DNA of 64,000 nt from Apoda limacodes (GCA_946406115.1 OX291557.1:3194501-3258500); one strand, 5' to 3'; positions 9,861 to 21,850 are shown, numbered from the stretch's first letter. Numbers and translations: made by a program. Notes: a model not told the origin generated them from the sequence alone.

Positions 9861-12482
9861 CCCGCTCTAGGGTATCTAAGACACAATGTGTGTCGTTTAT
9901 GCTGACGGTGTAATAAGGTCTGAGGCGGATACAACTAGCCCGCGGGCTCAGCCGGGCGGATCGGGACAAACAAACAAACGCACCAACAACACTGGAAGTC
10001 GAGGGCAATAACGTGTGCCGTATGAGGTCCCAGGGTTCTAACAACGTTTACCCGCAGACTGACTGTTGTTTGTTTAGTCTGGCCTGTTTACTATCAAACA
10101 CAGTATCCATCCAATAAAGCCAACTCTAAGAGAGGTCAGTTATACATATAAATTGTGTGATCACAGCTTTTTATAGCTTATGTATAGCTAGAAAGCAGAG
10201 GACGTTAGTACTATTACTTATTAAAATATAAGCTGTTGGTGCATGATACACGTTTACTTAATCAGTACTTCATTAAATAGGTAAATTTAAATCTGTCAAA
10301 AAAAAACTTTGAAACAAAGAAATATAATAAAAATAACGCAATAATATGTTTAAAAGGGTTTTTTTTATCGAAACATTGATGCTTATTGAACTTGTATTTT
10401 TTTTATAAGAAAGTATAATAGTTTAATTGTTATGTTGTTAATCAAATGAAATTTCCAAAAAAGTAACTATTTTCTTACCGGATACTTCTGAGTAGAAATC
10501 TTCATTATGAAACAAGGCTCAAAAAAATAAGCATTTAAATTTTGACGATTCAAATTGTGAGTAAGCTGAACAATTAACTGAACTGGATTATTAACATACT
10601 GATGATCAGCCCACCAGTAGTACTAGGTACCAGGAAACCAAACTGTGTTGAATGGAATAAAAGATGTAGTTTATATTATTTAACCATCATCATATCATGA
10701 ACAAAAATCATAGTTACCAAATAATATACCCGAAGTAACAAAAAGCTAAAACAGCAGTGCCTTATAGGTAACCTTCGCTTGTCTGTCTGTCACAGGTATA
10801 TTTTAGTTTAACACAGTTCTTAAATATATTATGTTAATACAAATTTGTTTGGAAAATATTTTGTGTTGGACCAGTAGGAATGTGAAATTAATTAAAAAGG
10901 AAGTTGTTTTCCCTGTCAACTACCAAATAACTTGTGAGGTCTTTTCTAAGAACTACAGTATAAGGTTCTGCAAGAAGAGAGTAAGAGACTTTTAAGAGTC
11001 GACAACACGCAAGTAATATAATGTTACAAGCGTTCGGAGGCTAGGATGCACTGCTTAACATCAGGCCATATACTTGTGTGCCACCTGTCTTAGTAATATA
11101 GAAAAAATATCCCTTGTTCCGTTGTAAAAGACAGTCGCGGATGACATATGTCTTATCAACTGTTTCTACCTAAAACTTGGCAGGACAAAACTTGATCCGA
11201 AACATTGAAGCGTATTTTAACTTCAAGGTGCCGCTTTGCCTCCCTGACATAACTTGTGAGTGTCGATGGTGTCCTAGGGGTTTTGGTGTCTGCCTCGCGT
11301 TCTGAAGGGCGTTCTGAACTATTTTTGTTGATGTCTCAAGTACATAGAATATTCGCACCACTGATTTTTCAGTGAAGGAAAGACGTATCAGTAGCCTTTC
11401 CCCAAGGTTAATGGTAGGCCGCGTAAAGACTCTCGATTTATCAAAAAAAAAATCGACATGTCATAAATTAGGTTCTAAGGCGTTAACTAGGGCAACTTCA
11501 GCATCACTGTAAATGACGAGTACATGACCCACTTTTGATTTGCCGAAATATTCTGGTTATGGCAGAATCCCTGGAGGACCTTGGCAAAATGCTCGACGCC
11601 ACAATGCTACACAACACTTGACACTACAGCTTCCCAACATATAGACCTCAAGACAAACATGGAAAACCCAAACAAAATGTAGAAATAACAGTTTATGTTG
11701 AAAACTCTTTTCTTCTTCACAATCACATTAAATTTCCCGAAGTGTCCCCCCCACATCGCATAAGTGTCCTCCCCACATCGCATAAGCGCTAACCAGCTAA
11801 CGATTCACATCAATAACGAACAGGTGGTCGTCGAATATGGTGACCAATTTGTTGAACTGTCTACATCATGTGTTACGTGATCGATCGGCGCTAATGTTAA
11901 AGCCTTTGTCAATTAGTAGAACTCAGATTACTATTTGGTTGGCTAATTGCAGTATAACCACAGATAAAAGTTGCTTGATCTTATTATTAATTTAGCCAAA
12001 ACCAGGGATATTTAGTTCCAAGGACGCCCCGCAAAGTACTTAATACTTTGACAGAACTAAAAAAAGTTTTATTACCTCTTACATTAAAAAAATAAGTTTC
12101 CAAATTCTATTTTACCAAAATACGAGTAATTTGCATTCAGTCAAGAAATCCAATCATTTTGGACATATTATCACACACACACACACACATCACACAGAAG
12201 ACAATAATATTTCCTAGTCAAAATTTTACTTTATCAATCGATTTTGATAAATTTCTTTTCTTTAGAAATATTGTTTTTGTCAAATAAATGTCACGTTTCA
12301 GTACAACACAACTTAAATCAGTTACCCTAAGACAGTTAATATTCTTGTATAGAATAAATAAATACATTTTATATGCAACATAATATTTTTCTTCGTTTGA
12401 AACAGAAAATAATTTTACAAAATATTACATTTTTTTGGCGTCAAAATCATGACTATGACGTCACTAATTAAAATAGAAGAAG
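9861..12482. other. Long AT-rich spacer, unit 1
   Basis: No gene recognised. It holds a 22-bp near-duplication around CCCCACATCGCATAA (11742-11786; two copies in units 1 and 2, one in unit 3) and a (CA)n microsatellite at 12172-12189. The last visible clear difference between units 1 and 2 before the near-identical half is around 11415. Confidence 0.5.
12172..12189. repeat. (CA)n microsatellite, unit 1
   Basis: Nine CA dinucleotides. Counterparts are at 35559-35576 and 58453-58470. Confidence 0.8.
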
Positions 12483-12866
12483 AACCGACTTCAAAAAGCT
12501 GCAAGTTTAAAGGTAAAAATAAGTAGTTTCACCTTTTTAGTGGATCTTTTTAAACTCGGTTCTCGTTTTTGTCAAAAAGTTTTTATTTTTTACTTTTAAG
12601 TGACCTTGGCCGTTGGCTTTTTTCTCGTACACTTAAAAAATACCTAAATCGCTTAAGGTACCTATAAAAATTTAAAGAGTTCCTTTTATTTCTCCAGGCT
12701 CCCATTATTATATACTGAACTGATGACCATGCCACCACCTGCGAAGTATATCCTTTTAAACGAAAAAAGAATTTTCCTAATCGGTCAAGGCGTCTTCGAG
12801 TAATGGAAACATTCATAAAAAAAGATTCCGACAGATATAGAACCTCCTTCTTTTTAAAATCGGTTT
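12483..12866. mobile_element. MITE family copy 2, unit 1
   Basis: Begins AACCGACTTCAAAAAGC and ends GAACCTCCTTCTTTTTAAAA followed by TCGGTT, so its ends are inverted (AACCGA / TCGGTT). It is collinear with but well diverged from the copy at 3681-4172. In unit 3 the right end is deleted. Confidence 0.55.
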
Positions 12867-12985
12867 ATTACTAGTCACTTAAATAGACGACAATATTTCC
12901 TAAACAACTCATGATAGCTCTGTAAAGTCAAAGGAACATTGAAGCGTATATATTTATTTATGTGTAAAAAACTCTTTTAAATATA

Positions 12986-13558
12986 CAGTGTAAACTCCTT
13001 ATAAAGTCATTCTTTATAACGATAAATAATTCTCTTTAACGTAGAAAAGAGCACAATTTGGTTGGTTTACCTTAAAACCCACACATTGATGCACTCTTTA
13101 TTGCGCAGCAGCCATTCTCTATAACGAAGAAATGTGTTCATATTTCGACGCAAAAAATATTTATTATCGGTATTATTGTTTATGTTATCTTATAAAGTTA
13201 CAAAACACAGACTAAACCTTTGAGGCCCCAAAACTTCTGAGCTCGTAAACAGCTGCCTTCCTTTTGTCATTGTCAATTACCTTGAACACGTACATCATTA
13301 TGCTTGGTTTCCTTGAAAATGATGGTCTCGCACTAAACACATCAAACTTTGAAAATGTTAACATGGCCAGTAAAAGAAAAGCGTTATGCGTTGACGGTAA
13401 AGTTTGTGTGATACGTGCGATTGAAAAAGGGAGAAAAGAAAAGTAACGTTGGAAGACGTTTTAAACTAAGTCGAGTTTCTTCACTCCATATAACGATAAC
13501 TCTCTATAACGATAAAAATGCTCGGTCCCTTGAGTTTTGTTATAAAGAGTTTACGCTG
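12986..13558 (+). mobile_element. Tigger/pogo-like DNA element, unit 1
   Basis: The ends CAGTGTAAACTCCTTATAA and TTATAAAGAGTTTACGCTG are inverted repeats with two mismatches, and each is flanked by TA, as in the Tc1/mariner-pogo superfamily. TATAACGA motifs recur next to both ends. The 573-bp element keeps only the start of a transposase gene (see 13363), so it is an internally deleted non-autonomous copy. Confidence 0.8.
13363..13446 (+). pseudogene. Tigger/pogo transposase N-terminal fragment, unit 1
   Basis: ATG followed by MASKRKALCVDGKVCVIRAI matches the start of the CENP-B/Tigger N-terminal helix-turn-helix (psq-like, DNA-binding). Relative to unit 3 there is one extra base in the A-run after codon 20, so the frame leaves the family at EKGRKEK and stops. 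The continuing family sequence (KKSNVGRRFKLS) is in the next frame. The catalytic DDE part is gone. Confidence 0.7.
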
Positions 13559-13730
13559 TACCTTTTTTTGTTACATGAAGCTATCTTTACTAGTTTATGA
13601 AGTATTATCATTTGTGTAAATGATTAGTTATTTCTGCTCGTTAACGAACTAAAATATTCTCGACAAAATAAACCGCATCAACATAAATTGGGCGAGTCGA
13701 ACTAATATGTCGCTTAATTAATAACGGATC

Positions 13731-13903
13731 CATGGGGACGACGTCACGGAGTATTCGTTGTATACTCAAACCTTCTCCAGAATGTAACAAATACTTTTCC
13801 GAAAACCGCATATTAAAATCGGTTCAGCCAAACGCGAGAAAATCGCGGACAAACGTCAAACATACGGGTCAAACTGAGAACCTCCTTTTTTTGAAATCGG
13901 TTA
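13731..13903. mobile_element. MITE right-end fragment, unit 1
   Basis: Contains AAAATCGGTTCAGCCAAACG, CATACGGGTCAAACTGAGAA and CCTCCTTTTTTTGAAATCGG. This is the right part of a common lepidopteran non-autonomous element related to the copy ending at 12866. Other copies are at 37118-37290 and 59959-60128. Confidence 0.5.
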
Positions 13904-14390
13904 AAAATATCTTAAAACAGTGACATCACTAATCAAAAACTATTAAGTATATTTTTGTTTAAAATAATTTTATCTTAAATCAAAGCCAATAAAATGTTCC
14001 GTTAAGATAATAATGCTTTGAATTAAATAAAATAATGATATTAACAGAATTTACTGGATTTTTTACTCAAAATCTGATATTTTAAGTGCTGCTGCTTGTA
14101 ATTGACACATATTAATCAGGAAAGAAAATTAAGTAGAAGAAACAATAATCGTAATTAGCACTTTTTTGTTTAATTTTTTTGTTTACACAACACACCAAAG
14201 ATTTAAACAACACAATAGAAATCAATCAAATAGAATGGATATAACAAGTAGAAATAAATTCAAAGGAAAGTTCGTTGTATTCAACAAATGTCAATAATTT
14301 CTATTTGGTGAAACAAAATCTATCAATACCATTTTGGCTAAAATCCTACGGCCACCGGTGAACATGTGGATTGCTATTGGGTTGCTACTA
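13904..14390. other. AT-rich spacer containing the position where unit 3 is cut
   Basis: Nothing coding seen. Unit 3 stays homologous only to 14086; unit 2 continues. Confidence 0.5.
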
Positions 14391-14585
14391 TTAGTTTTTC
14401 CCATCAGTCTTACATGTTTTATAATCATCATGGATGAATTTTATTTTGTTTACTCTAGTAGGGCTCAAGCTAAATCTTTTTGCTGAAATAGTTAATCCAG
14501 CTACCGAAAACACCCTCTCACTCGGTGTGCTTGTGACATGCCCACAGAGTACAGCTTTAGAAGAGTACTGTTTGGCGAAAACGTA
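14391..14585 (-). pseudogene. hAT transposase C-terminal dimerisation fragment, unit 1
   Basis: The minus-strand frame reads STPSERVFSVAGLTISAKRF, then LSPTRVNKI and a stop at 14391-14393. ERVFSxAGxxxxxKR is the signature of the hAT dimerisation tail of BED-finger-type hAT transposases. Upstream, YVFAKQYSSKAVLCGHV fits the preceding helix before a stop at 14586-14588. The rest of the transposase is absent. Unit 2 has Ser where unit 1 has Phe after KR; Ser fits the family consensus, so unit 1 probably carries the newer change. Confidence 0.75.
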
Positions 14586-14924
14586 TTACCTAAATTTTCT
14601 ATTCTTTCGGCGCCCACGTCTAATTGGATCATCTAAATGTCTAGATTTTTAGCTGAGATATAGCTGAAAGGATGAAGAATGAAGGTCCCACGGAAATCGA
14701 TTTTTCGCGATTAAAACCGCAGGACACTATTTCTATACGTTGCAACGGGGTGACATGAGTCTTTGGTTTGTTTGGTTTGTTTTACCTTCAAGCCACAACA
14801 ACTCAACCGATTTAGTTAAAATTTGGAATAGAGGAAGCTTATAGTTACTTGAGGTAGGTGCGAATAACCATTACCGATATATATAGATATATATAATATT
14901 ATAACTAATTATATTATAATTAGC

Positions 14925-14975
14925 TTGTGGTCCGCCTGGTGATAAGCCGTCACCGCAGCCTATGTATTTGATCTG
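14925..14975 (+). repeat. Fragment of dispersed repeat (GTCCGCCTGGTGATAAGCCG), unit 1
   Basis: Same family as 905-1165 and 60545-60720 (GGTCCGCCTGGTGATAAGCC, then GTCACCGCAGCCTATG). An AT-rich palindromic run (14875-14925) precedes it. Counterpart at 38312-38362. Confidence 0.45.
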
Positions 14976-15645
14976 TCTGCCTGTCCTTCAGTATATTCAA
15001 TAAGTCATAATTTTGCCATTATTTCCATCGATTGTTACATAATTTAACAGGCAGGCGTCTTAGTCAGTCAGTCGCCACATAGTTAAGATATAATAAGATA
15101 ATACGTATAAACAGAGACATCACGATTTTACTACGGGTCCTGTTGATCGAGGTAGTGCTTTTTAGTCGAAGTCTTGCAGACAGTTGCTGGAGCGCTGTAT
15201 GTGCTTTGGATATCTGTACAAGAAAATGGCTCCAACAGTCCTCTAAAGGTGTGCACCGTAAGACAGAATTTAGCAGGTTTACTGTAGCCCGATGTTTCTG
15301 CCATTTTAGATAAAAAAATCATACTTAAATACTTAGATAGATACTAAGAAAAAAAGAAAAAGAATAGGTAATAAAATTTCATTGTTATCAGTAAGTAGAA
15401 CATACAAATCCAAATAAAACCAAAGTACCCAATGTGGGCTCATACAATGGAAACCAATAATAATTTGTAATCAACAAACACAACATACAAAATCAAAACG
15501 CAAGTTCGTGGCCAGCCTAATCAAAATACATGCTCGTAACAATCTGAGAGCAACAATGGGCGGTAATAACTCTCTTTGTGCGGGCTCGGATCGCTCCACG
15601 CACCTTTTAATCAGACCGTGTGTTCCGGGGTTAATTCTGTGTAAA
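14976..15645. other. Spacer, unit 1
   Basis: No gene recognised; only short frames without domains on either strand. Confidence 0.5.
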
Positions 15646-15715
15646 CATACCGGTCATTTCGGTTTTGATACCTATACCGTTATACCGGTACTGCGTGGGT
15701 AGAGTTCCCAACACT
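15646..15715. mobile_element. hAT-like terminal fragment, unit 1
   Basis: Contains CCGGTCATTTCGGTTTTGAT, ATACCGTTATACCGGTA and the end AGAGTTCCCAACACT. AGTGTTGGGAACTCT is a typical hAT-type end. It may be the 5' end of the element whose transposase tail is at 14391-14585, but no matching inverted end was found on the other side. Counterpart at 39033-39102. Confidence 0.4.
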
Positions 15716-15754
15716 ATTATTGTGCTATTACTCAAAATATAGTAAATATTCAGT

Positions 15755-16062
15755 CAAGTGCGAGTCGGGCTCACGCACCGTGGGATCCGTACCACCATCT
15801 TACGTTACTTAAAATCAGAAACAAAATCAAAAACAGTGCCGCAATCATCGCTATATGGTGCTCTATCGGTAATTAAGATGGTAATGGCTCAGACCCGCCT
15901 CATACTAGGAAGGTTTTAAGGGTTCCGTAGTCAACAAGGAACCCTTATAGTTTCGCCATGTCCGTCCGTCTGTCTGTCAGCGGCTTAGCTCAGAGACCAT
16001 ACAGAAAGCTGTAATTTGACATGGATATGGATACATATTAATTAGACCGACAAAGTGGTAAA
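15755..16062 (+). repeat. Composite of dispersed lepidopteran repeats, unit 1
   Basis: AAGTGCGAGTCGGGCTCACG at 15755 is the same end as at 663. From 15919, AGGGTTCCGTAGTCAACAAG, CCGTCCGTCTGTCTGTC and AGAAAGCTGTAATTTGACAT belong to a related repeat. The composite is directly followed by the Helitron. Counterpart at 39142-39449. Confidence 0.5.
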
Positions 16063-16476
16063 TCTATACTAATATATAAAGCTGAAGAGTTTTTTTGTTT
16101 GAACGCACTCATCTCAGGAACTACTGGTCGGATTTAAAAAATTCTTTCAGTGTTGCATAGCCCATTTATCGATATATCATCACGCTAACACAAATAGCAG
16201 CGGAGCACTAAAGAAAAATGTTTCAAAATCGGGGTTTTTTTATCCTTTTGAGAGCTTCCGCTGCGTGCGCTGCGTAAACGGTTAGAGTTTCGCAAAAATC
16301 ATGTATGACAGAATTGTTCCCGTATAGAAGTTCTAAAAAAAAGTTCGCGACACCATATGTCGATATTTTAAAAATATTTTACCTTCTTTGTTTTTTTTTA
16401 TAATTGAGGAGTTGCCGTAAGAATCCTATGCCGATAACCAAATTTAGGGCGGGCGAAGCCGCTGGCAAAAGCTAGT
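16063..16476 (+). mobile_element. Non-autonomous Helitron, unit 1
   Basis: Starts TCTATACTAATATATAAAGC and ends GGCAAAAGCTAG. It is preceded by A and followed by T, as expected for Helitron insertion between A and T. A GC-rich hairpin (GGGCGGGCGAAGCCGCTGGC) lies a few bases before the CTAG terminus. At 414 bp with no coding, it is a non-autonomous copy of a family common in Lepidoptera. Confidence 0.8.
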
Positions 16477-16520
16477 TAAATATAAAGACTATAATTTTGT
16501 ATAACCTTAGGTTTTGCAAA

Positions 16521-16674
16521 ATCAAATAGTTTATTTCTCAAAAGGATACAATACCACTTTTTTGACGTCAGTATAATATGCAAGGAATTTATTAACTACT
16601 ACCGTTTCGGAATCAAGATGGCGTTCTGGGGAGAAGAAATGGCGAAAGAAACTCTCCAGCTGTCGCTCTTTTCA
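16521..16674 (+). mobile_element. Non-LTR retrotransposon 3' tail-like fragment 2, unit 1
   Basis: Contains TTATTTCTCAAAAGGATACA, ACTACTACCGTTTCGGAATC and GAGAAGAAATGGCGAAAGAA followed by ACTC. This is the same motif order as 287-450 and typical of moth LINE tails. Counterpart at 39907-40060. Confidence 0.5.
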
Positions 16675-18845
16675 ATTTTGATTATACATATAACGATTGC
16701 CTTTGTTTAAATGATTCGATCTGCGTAAAGATATAAATCACCGACGAAGGAATTAGTGTAGCGATAGCCGCCTTGTGGATTTATCTATTGTTAGGGTTGT
16801 CGATACTGGCTGTTTAAGAAATATCACAAAAAATTTAATATATCTTCTATAATAGAATACAACACAAATTGAAAGAAAAACAGTCTGAACTTTGTAAATA
16901 GCTCTTGTATCGTTAAAAATTCTTTTATTGTAGAAGTTAGTTTAACACACAAGTATGATCTTTTTTTTATTAGTAACTAACCAAACTTTATGCGCTTCAT
17001 TATTTTTTTAATGTTGGTGGACATCTTGATATACGAAGTATAATTAAATAACATGTATAGGTTATGGTTTATTATTTTATGTATTTCTTCATCAAATCAA
17101 ACCATTGACGTATTAGTTTTAACGTTTGAAATATTTTTATGAACTTACTAAATTAAGATTTACTTTATCTACCTATCTATCTAGTAGGAATTTAACTACT
17201 AGAGATAGATAAAAACTAAGGTTCGAGCTATTTGTCATCAAAAGTGATGGTGAAAGCAGAGGAAAGCGATGACAACAACAAATCTTACACTTCTTATTGT
17301 CCACAAGAAGTGTAAGATTTCTTTAGTTATGTAGTGATAACCCTAGTAAAAGAAACATTTAGTAAAGGCGAGTCGGTAATCCAGCACTTCGCTAATGACG
17401 TGTCTAAGAGCGCGATATTTTTTTTTTCGTTTCTTAACTAAATTTCTTCGTTCTCACATTTTCAGCTATTATCGTGTTCTTTCTGAAAGCGCAAAAAGGG
17501 AAATGTAAGTTTGTGTTTGTACGAATTTTTATAGGTTTCAGATATTTGGTTTCTTTTTTAAATCCGTAACGAGTCTGTCTATTTATTGATGCCTGTACTG
17601 CAGATGCAGAGATTAGTGCAATATTTTTCCTAAGTAACCAAACGAAGCCTAAATCCTAGACGGTAAATGGTTTTAAGATAATTATGGACCTATGTACATT
17701 CTTACTGACGGCAAAGAACGCATAGCGCGCGCGGAATGTCGTGGCCCGCCATGATATGCTATTTTCGAACCAATGTCATTTTTATATGGTAAAACAGTAA
17801 CACTTATAATTAAAGGGAAACTTGTAGTTATAGGCAATTTGGGCAGTCTAGGGTGGGATGTTCCTGTTTAGGGTGGGATTGGCAAAGGGGTCCAGGTCTT
17901 TCATTTTACCGCTTATTATTATGAAGCTGGTATTTATGACTCATGGGACATATATAAAGCCCCCGCAGTCCAAATACACTGAATTATTAGCAGTGTCGCG
18001 GCGATGGGATCACCAACTTTCAAGCAAAACTGGTTGATGGAAAGAGGCTTATTTCATTAAGGGTAAATTCCAGCCACTTCTTTCTTCATATATTGATACA
18101 TTATATAAGGTTAACTTCCCAGCCGCTAGTGAGCAATGCCATGGTATAAAGTATCTATCCCCATTGCTTCGTTGTTTGTGTGATCAGTAAGTAATATTCA
18201 TAAAATATTATTCAAATGTATAGATAGATTCCTTGATAAAAGTGTGAGCAATCACTCGTTAACGTGGAATTGCAGTAACTTTATATTAAAATATTCACCA
18301 AGGGGATAAAGCTATCTTATGTGACGGGTGCTTAATTGACTCCCGAGCGTAACGAGGATCCAACGGTTAATACAAGAGTAGAGTTAATTCTAGAATTCCG
18401 GGAATAGAGGGATTCAAGTTCGCAAATAAATAGTGTCAAGAAAAACATTTTTGAAATGTTGATCAAACTCATGTAATTCAGAGTCTGGGAAAAATCACTG
18501 CTTTTTAGGTTTTTTTTTGGTTATCTTCTCAGTTTGATACACTCAAAATAATATTTATCCGATTATTACGTTTAGGTACACAACTTACAATATTTATATT
18601 TAGTTTGATTTTGCGAATAATTTCAGCTGTAAATATATGTATAATACGGGAGTATAGATACTGGTGGTTGTCGCTTGATTACTACTTTCGTGGTACGCAA
18701 TCGCCTAGGTAGGTACGCTTATAAAGTTTTTCATAAAACGATTTTCATCCTTCGTCGTTATGCCTATGCACAGTGATACACAATATGATTGTTAAAAGTA
18801 ATTCCTTTCGAAAAAACACCCGCAATTTGAACTTTATTGCAACCA
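16675..18845. other. Spacer with a hairpin cluster, unit 1
   Basis: No gene recognised. Three neighbouring inverted repeats lie at 17162-17320; the last is perfect and listed separately. GGGTGGGAT repeats occur near 17850-17880. Confidence 0.5.
17280..17320. repeat. Perfect 16-bp stem, 9-nt loop hairpin, unit 1
   Basis: AAATCTTACACTTCTT (17280-17295) is the exact reverse complement of 17305-17320; the loop is ATTGTCCAC. The hairpin is unchanged in unit 2 (40667-40707). Weaker inverted pairs lie just upstream (TGTCATC / GATGACA at ~17232-17272; TATCTATC-AGTAG at ~17165-17212). Confidence 0.85.
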
Positions 18846-18890
18846 AACAAGGGCGTCGCCAGCTTATGACCAAGGGGGGGCAATGGGGCA
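18846..18890. mobile_element. Probable 3' terminus of the hAT element, unit 1
   Basis: GGGCGTCGCCAGCTTATGAC followed by a G-run and CAATGGGGCAA resembles the ends of hAT elements with TTF/DUF4371 transposases, and it lies about 200 bp past the transposase stop on the minus strand. The matching inverted end was not found. Counterpart near 42240. Confidence 0.35.
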
Positions 18891-19086
18891 ATATTATAGA
18901 GGATAAAAAATATGAACGCCTGGTACAGCATAAAGCGTTACACTTTGGAAGTCTTTGTCTCGATGACGATTGTAATAAGAATTCTGATGTCAATGTATAA
19001 AACTTCACAAATCCTCGACAGCACAATAACTAAATCAAACTTTTAGACACAGTAATAATTATTATTTATTTTAACAAAAATAATAT

Positions 19087-21362
19087 TTAATTAAAACATA
19101 ACCTGCGGGGATTTTTTGCAAAACTTTCAACCACTTTATCATTAAAACTATTTAGGTTTTTATTTATTATAGCTCTGTGTACACTCATCATGGCCAGACC
19201 ATTAAGGCGATTTTCTGCCATGATACTTCTTAGCCATGTTTTTAGTCTTCTGAGGCTGCTAAAAGATCGCTCTACTGTACAGGTCGTGCATGGTAAAGCG
19301 ATCAAAATTTTCAATGCTTTGTCCGTTTCGGGAAAGTAGGAATTTGTATCTTTTAGGACATCAACAACTGTAAGATTTGTTAGATTAAGCCTATCGTGCC
19401 ACAATTGCTGCCAAAGTTCGATTTCATTCTTTATGTTCGGTAAATCATAAAACTGGGCAATAGATTCACAAGTTTGTTTCAGATTTTCAGTTGTCATCTT
19501 TTGGATCTGCGCCGAGTGTAACTTAGATAATGCGAATGATGGCGTGTTTTCTTCAGGACTACCCAAGGGAGGTGATATTTGAATCCAAGTATGGTATTAC
19601 TAAAAGTGGTCTTTCTGGCTTTCTGCTGGATGATTGCTTCTATGACGTTGTTTTCCCGTAATACGCGGCATTGATGTAATGTTCTCCTCTAGTTCGACTT
19701 TCTCCGCAACAGCAGTAGCCTCCGGATTTTCACGGTGGTTTTAATTAAAAGTAAAATCATTTTAACGTGTTCCGAGACTTTGACCATGTCCATAGCTACA
19801 GATTTGAGTACGTGATCAACGGGTTCCATCAAAGCCGAGTATTTGGCTACCAACATAATCCCGAGATCGAATGAAGTTCCGGAAGTAGCCGCATGCAGTT
19901 GAAAGGCACTTTTCCGAGTTGCACTTTTTCCTTCCTGAGATAATGTTTGTATGGCTTACAGAATTACTGGAAGATTTTCTTTAAAAACTCTGATGGGTTA
20001 GTGTTTCTTACTCCATCTTGTCTCGCAAAGTCTGGAAATATTAGGTATCAACTTCCTCCTCAAAACTAATTCCCGAAAAAAGTTTATAGTATCTTTGGTG
20101 GTTCCCATGGCATTTTTAATTTCAGGAAGTGAATTTAGATCATCGATAATTAGATTCAGTTTGTGGGACGAGCAATTAAAGTAGAGGGCTTTGGTGTACC
20201 TTTGCGTAAGACCGCTTGTACCCCTCCGTCTTTTCCTGACATTGTTGAATAACCATCAAAACCAAAACCAACGCATTCATTTATATTCAGATCTTCTTTT
20301 GTCAAAAACTCATCTATGCTATGTGCAATTGATTTCGCATCCAAATCTTTTAGCTCAATGAATCCGACAAACATTTCTTTGTCTTCCTGTGTTTCTTCAT
20401 CAAAATATCGCATCCCAATCGATAGTTGTTCAGTGCCAGAAATATAGGCTGTTTCGTCTGCTAGCACACTATATGCTGCTGCTTCTTTCACTTTTTTCAT
20501 AATATCAGCCTTAATAACCCTTCCACAAATACCAATAATTTCATTTTGAATATCCACTGAACGGTAGCTTGCATTCTTTTCCCTTTGCTCAATGTGTTTC
20601 TTTTAAATCAAATCTCCTGCGTCATTTCGCAGCCTGTACAAATCCTCGAGAATACTTTCACCATAATGTTTACCTCTCAGTGCTAAGTCGTGTGACCCGC
20701 AAAACTAAATGCAGGAAATAATAGATTTTATAATTTTGCTATTTTCTTCAATAATTCCCTGGAAATATTTGTTCAGTTGCAAATCGACAGGTTCACCTGC
20801 GAGAAAAGATTTAGCAGCTTTCAATGCCTCCTTATGGAAGTGGGTTTCAATGTGCTTTTTGCACTGCTCGTGAATATCATTGAACTTACAAAAGGGCCTC
20901 ATAGTAAATGATCCCAATATGCATCTAAATGAATTTGGATTTGGTGGGAACAACGTACAATATTTACACAATGGAATGGAATATACCAACCATGCAGAGT
21001 ATGTTTCCAACCAAGAATATTAAATTTTCTCTTTAAATGTTTTGCATCTTCCGCAAAGTTATAGGTCGCGGAAGGGGACTACCAGTTTTCAATGAATTCC
21101 TTCTTCTCTTCGGTTGAAAACATGTGTGCCCGTCCAACTTATCGCCCGATATCATTTTCATTGCAGTCATCCTCATCCATCAATGAATCAGGATTCGGCG
21201 CCAGAGCCAGATATCTAGAGAAACTTGGTCTAGGTAGTTCCTGCGGCTGAATATAACCTGTTGTGGTTGTGTGACCGATGAAGACACATGCGATATTGCT
21301 GTTACTTTGTCCTGTTCATCGCTGTCGCTACTTGATCCATCAGTTTTTTTGTTTCAAACTTC
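19087..21362 (-). pseudogene. Broken hAT transposase (TTF finger / DUF4371-like), unit 1
   Basis: The minus-strand gene is in pieces. 21010-20705 has a TTF-type zinc-finger region (WLVYSIPLCKYCTLFPP, FKFNDIHEQCKKHIETH-like). 20557-20156 has a DUF4371-like core (EAAAYSVLADETAYISGTEQ, GFGFDGYSTMSGKDGGVQAV). After a frameshift comes YFNCSSHKLNLIIDDLN (to ~19970). 19566-19087 carries the dimerisation tail (LPCTTCTVERSFSSLRRLK). Further 5' pieces reach 21362, next to a TTTTGCAG acceptor. Stops and frameshifts lie between the pieces, so the element is inactive. The family cuts and pastes DNA in the nucleus; proteins of this type are common in insects. Confidence 0.85.
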
Positions 21363-21828
21363 CTGCAAAATAAAAGGCTTTGATAAAACTTTATGTAATT
21401 AATTAAATTTTTACGGGAGAGCAGTCTTGTTCAATTACTTATAAACATTATCTCAGGAAGCTTTTTTAGACTTATTTATATCAAGGATCTGTTTTAATTT
21501 GTATTTAATTGAACCACAAATATAATTTATGTTTTGTTTTCATAATTAATTACTGAAATCGAAACCACTGTTTAGTTAACGTTAAATTCATAGAGATTGA
21601 ATCAATAAACTCGTTTTTAATAAAATAATAGTTTTTCTTAACATTTCCCTTCCACATAATCGATCCTTTCTTTCCTCACCAAAAATATGCCAGATAAAAT
21701 CAAAAATGATATTCTTAACGATTATTATACGTCTCTAGCTAGTATATCCGTAACCAAAGCTATTAGCTCAGAGAAATAAAATAAAAAAACTAGCTCTAAG
21801 CCCAAGATAAAAGCAGTACATAACTTAC

Positions 21829-21850
21829 CAAAAAACTTTCTGATGTCCAT
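21829..21850 (-). pseudogene. First coding exon of the hAT transposase, unit 1
   Basis: ATG followed by MDIRKFF and a GTAAGT donor (minus strand, intron 21828-21363, acceptor TTTTGCAG). MDIRKFF is the usual start of TTF/DUF4371 hAT transposases, so the old gene had two exons. Joining at these sites leads to a stop a few codons later in unit 1, consistent with decay. Confidence 0.55.

Noticed and set aside
15508..15702. 64-codon frame overlapping the hAT-like end
   Set aside because: It runs through the terminal repeat of a transposon; not a gene.
18773..19026. Opposed frames of 75 and 93 codons after the hAT tail
   Set aside because: They cover the non-coding 3' end of the element and have no domain.
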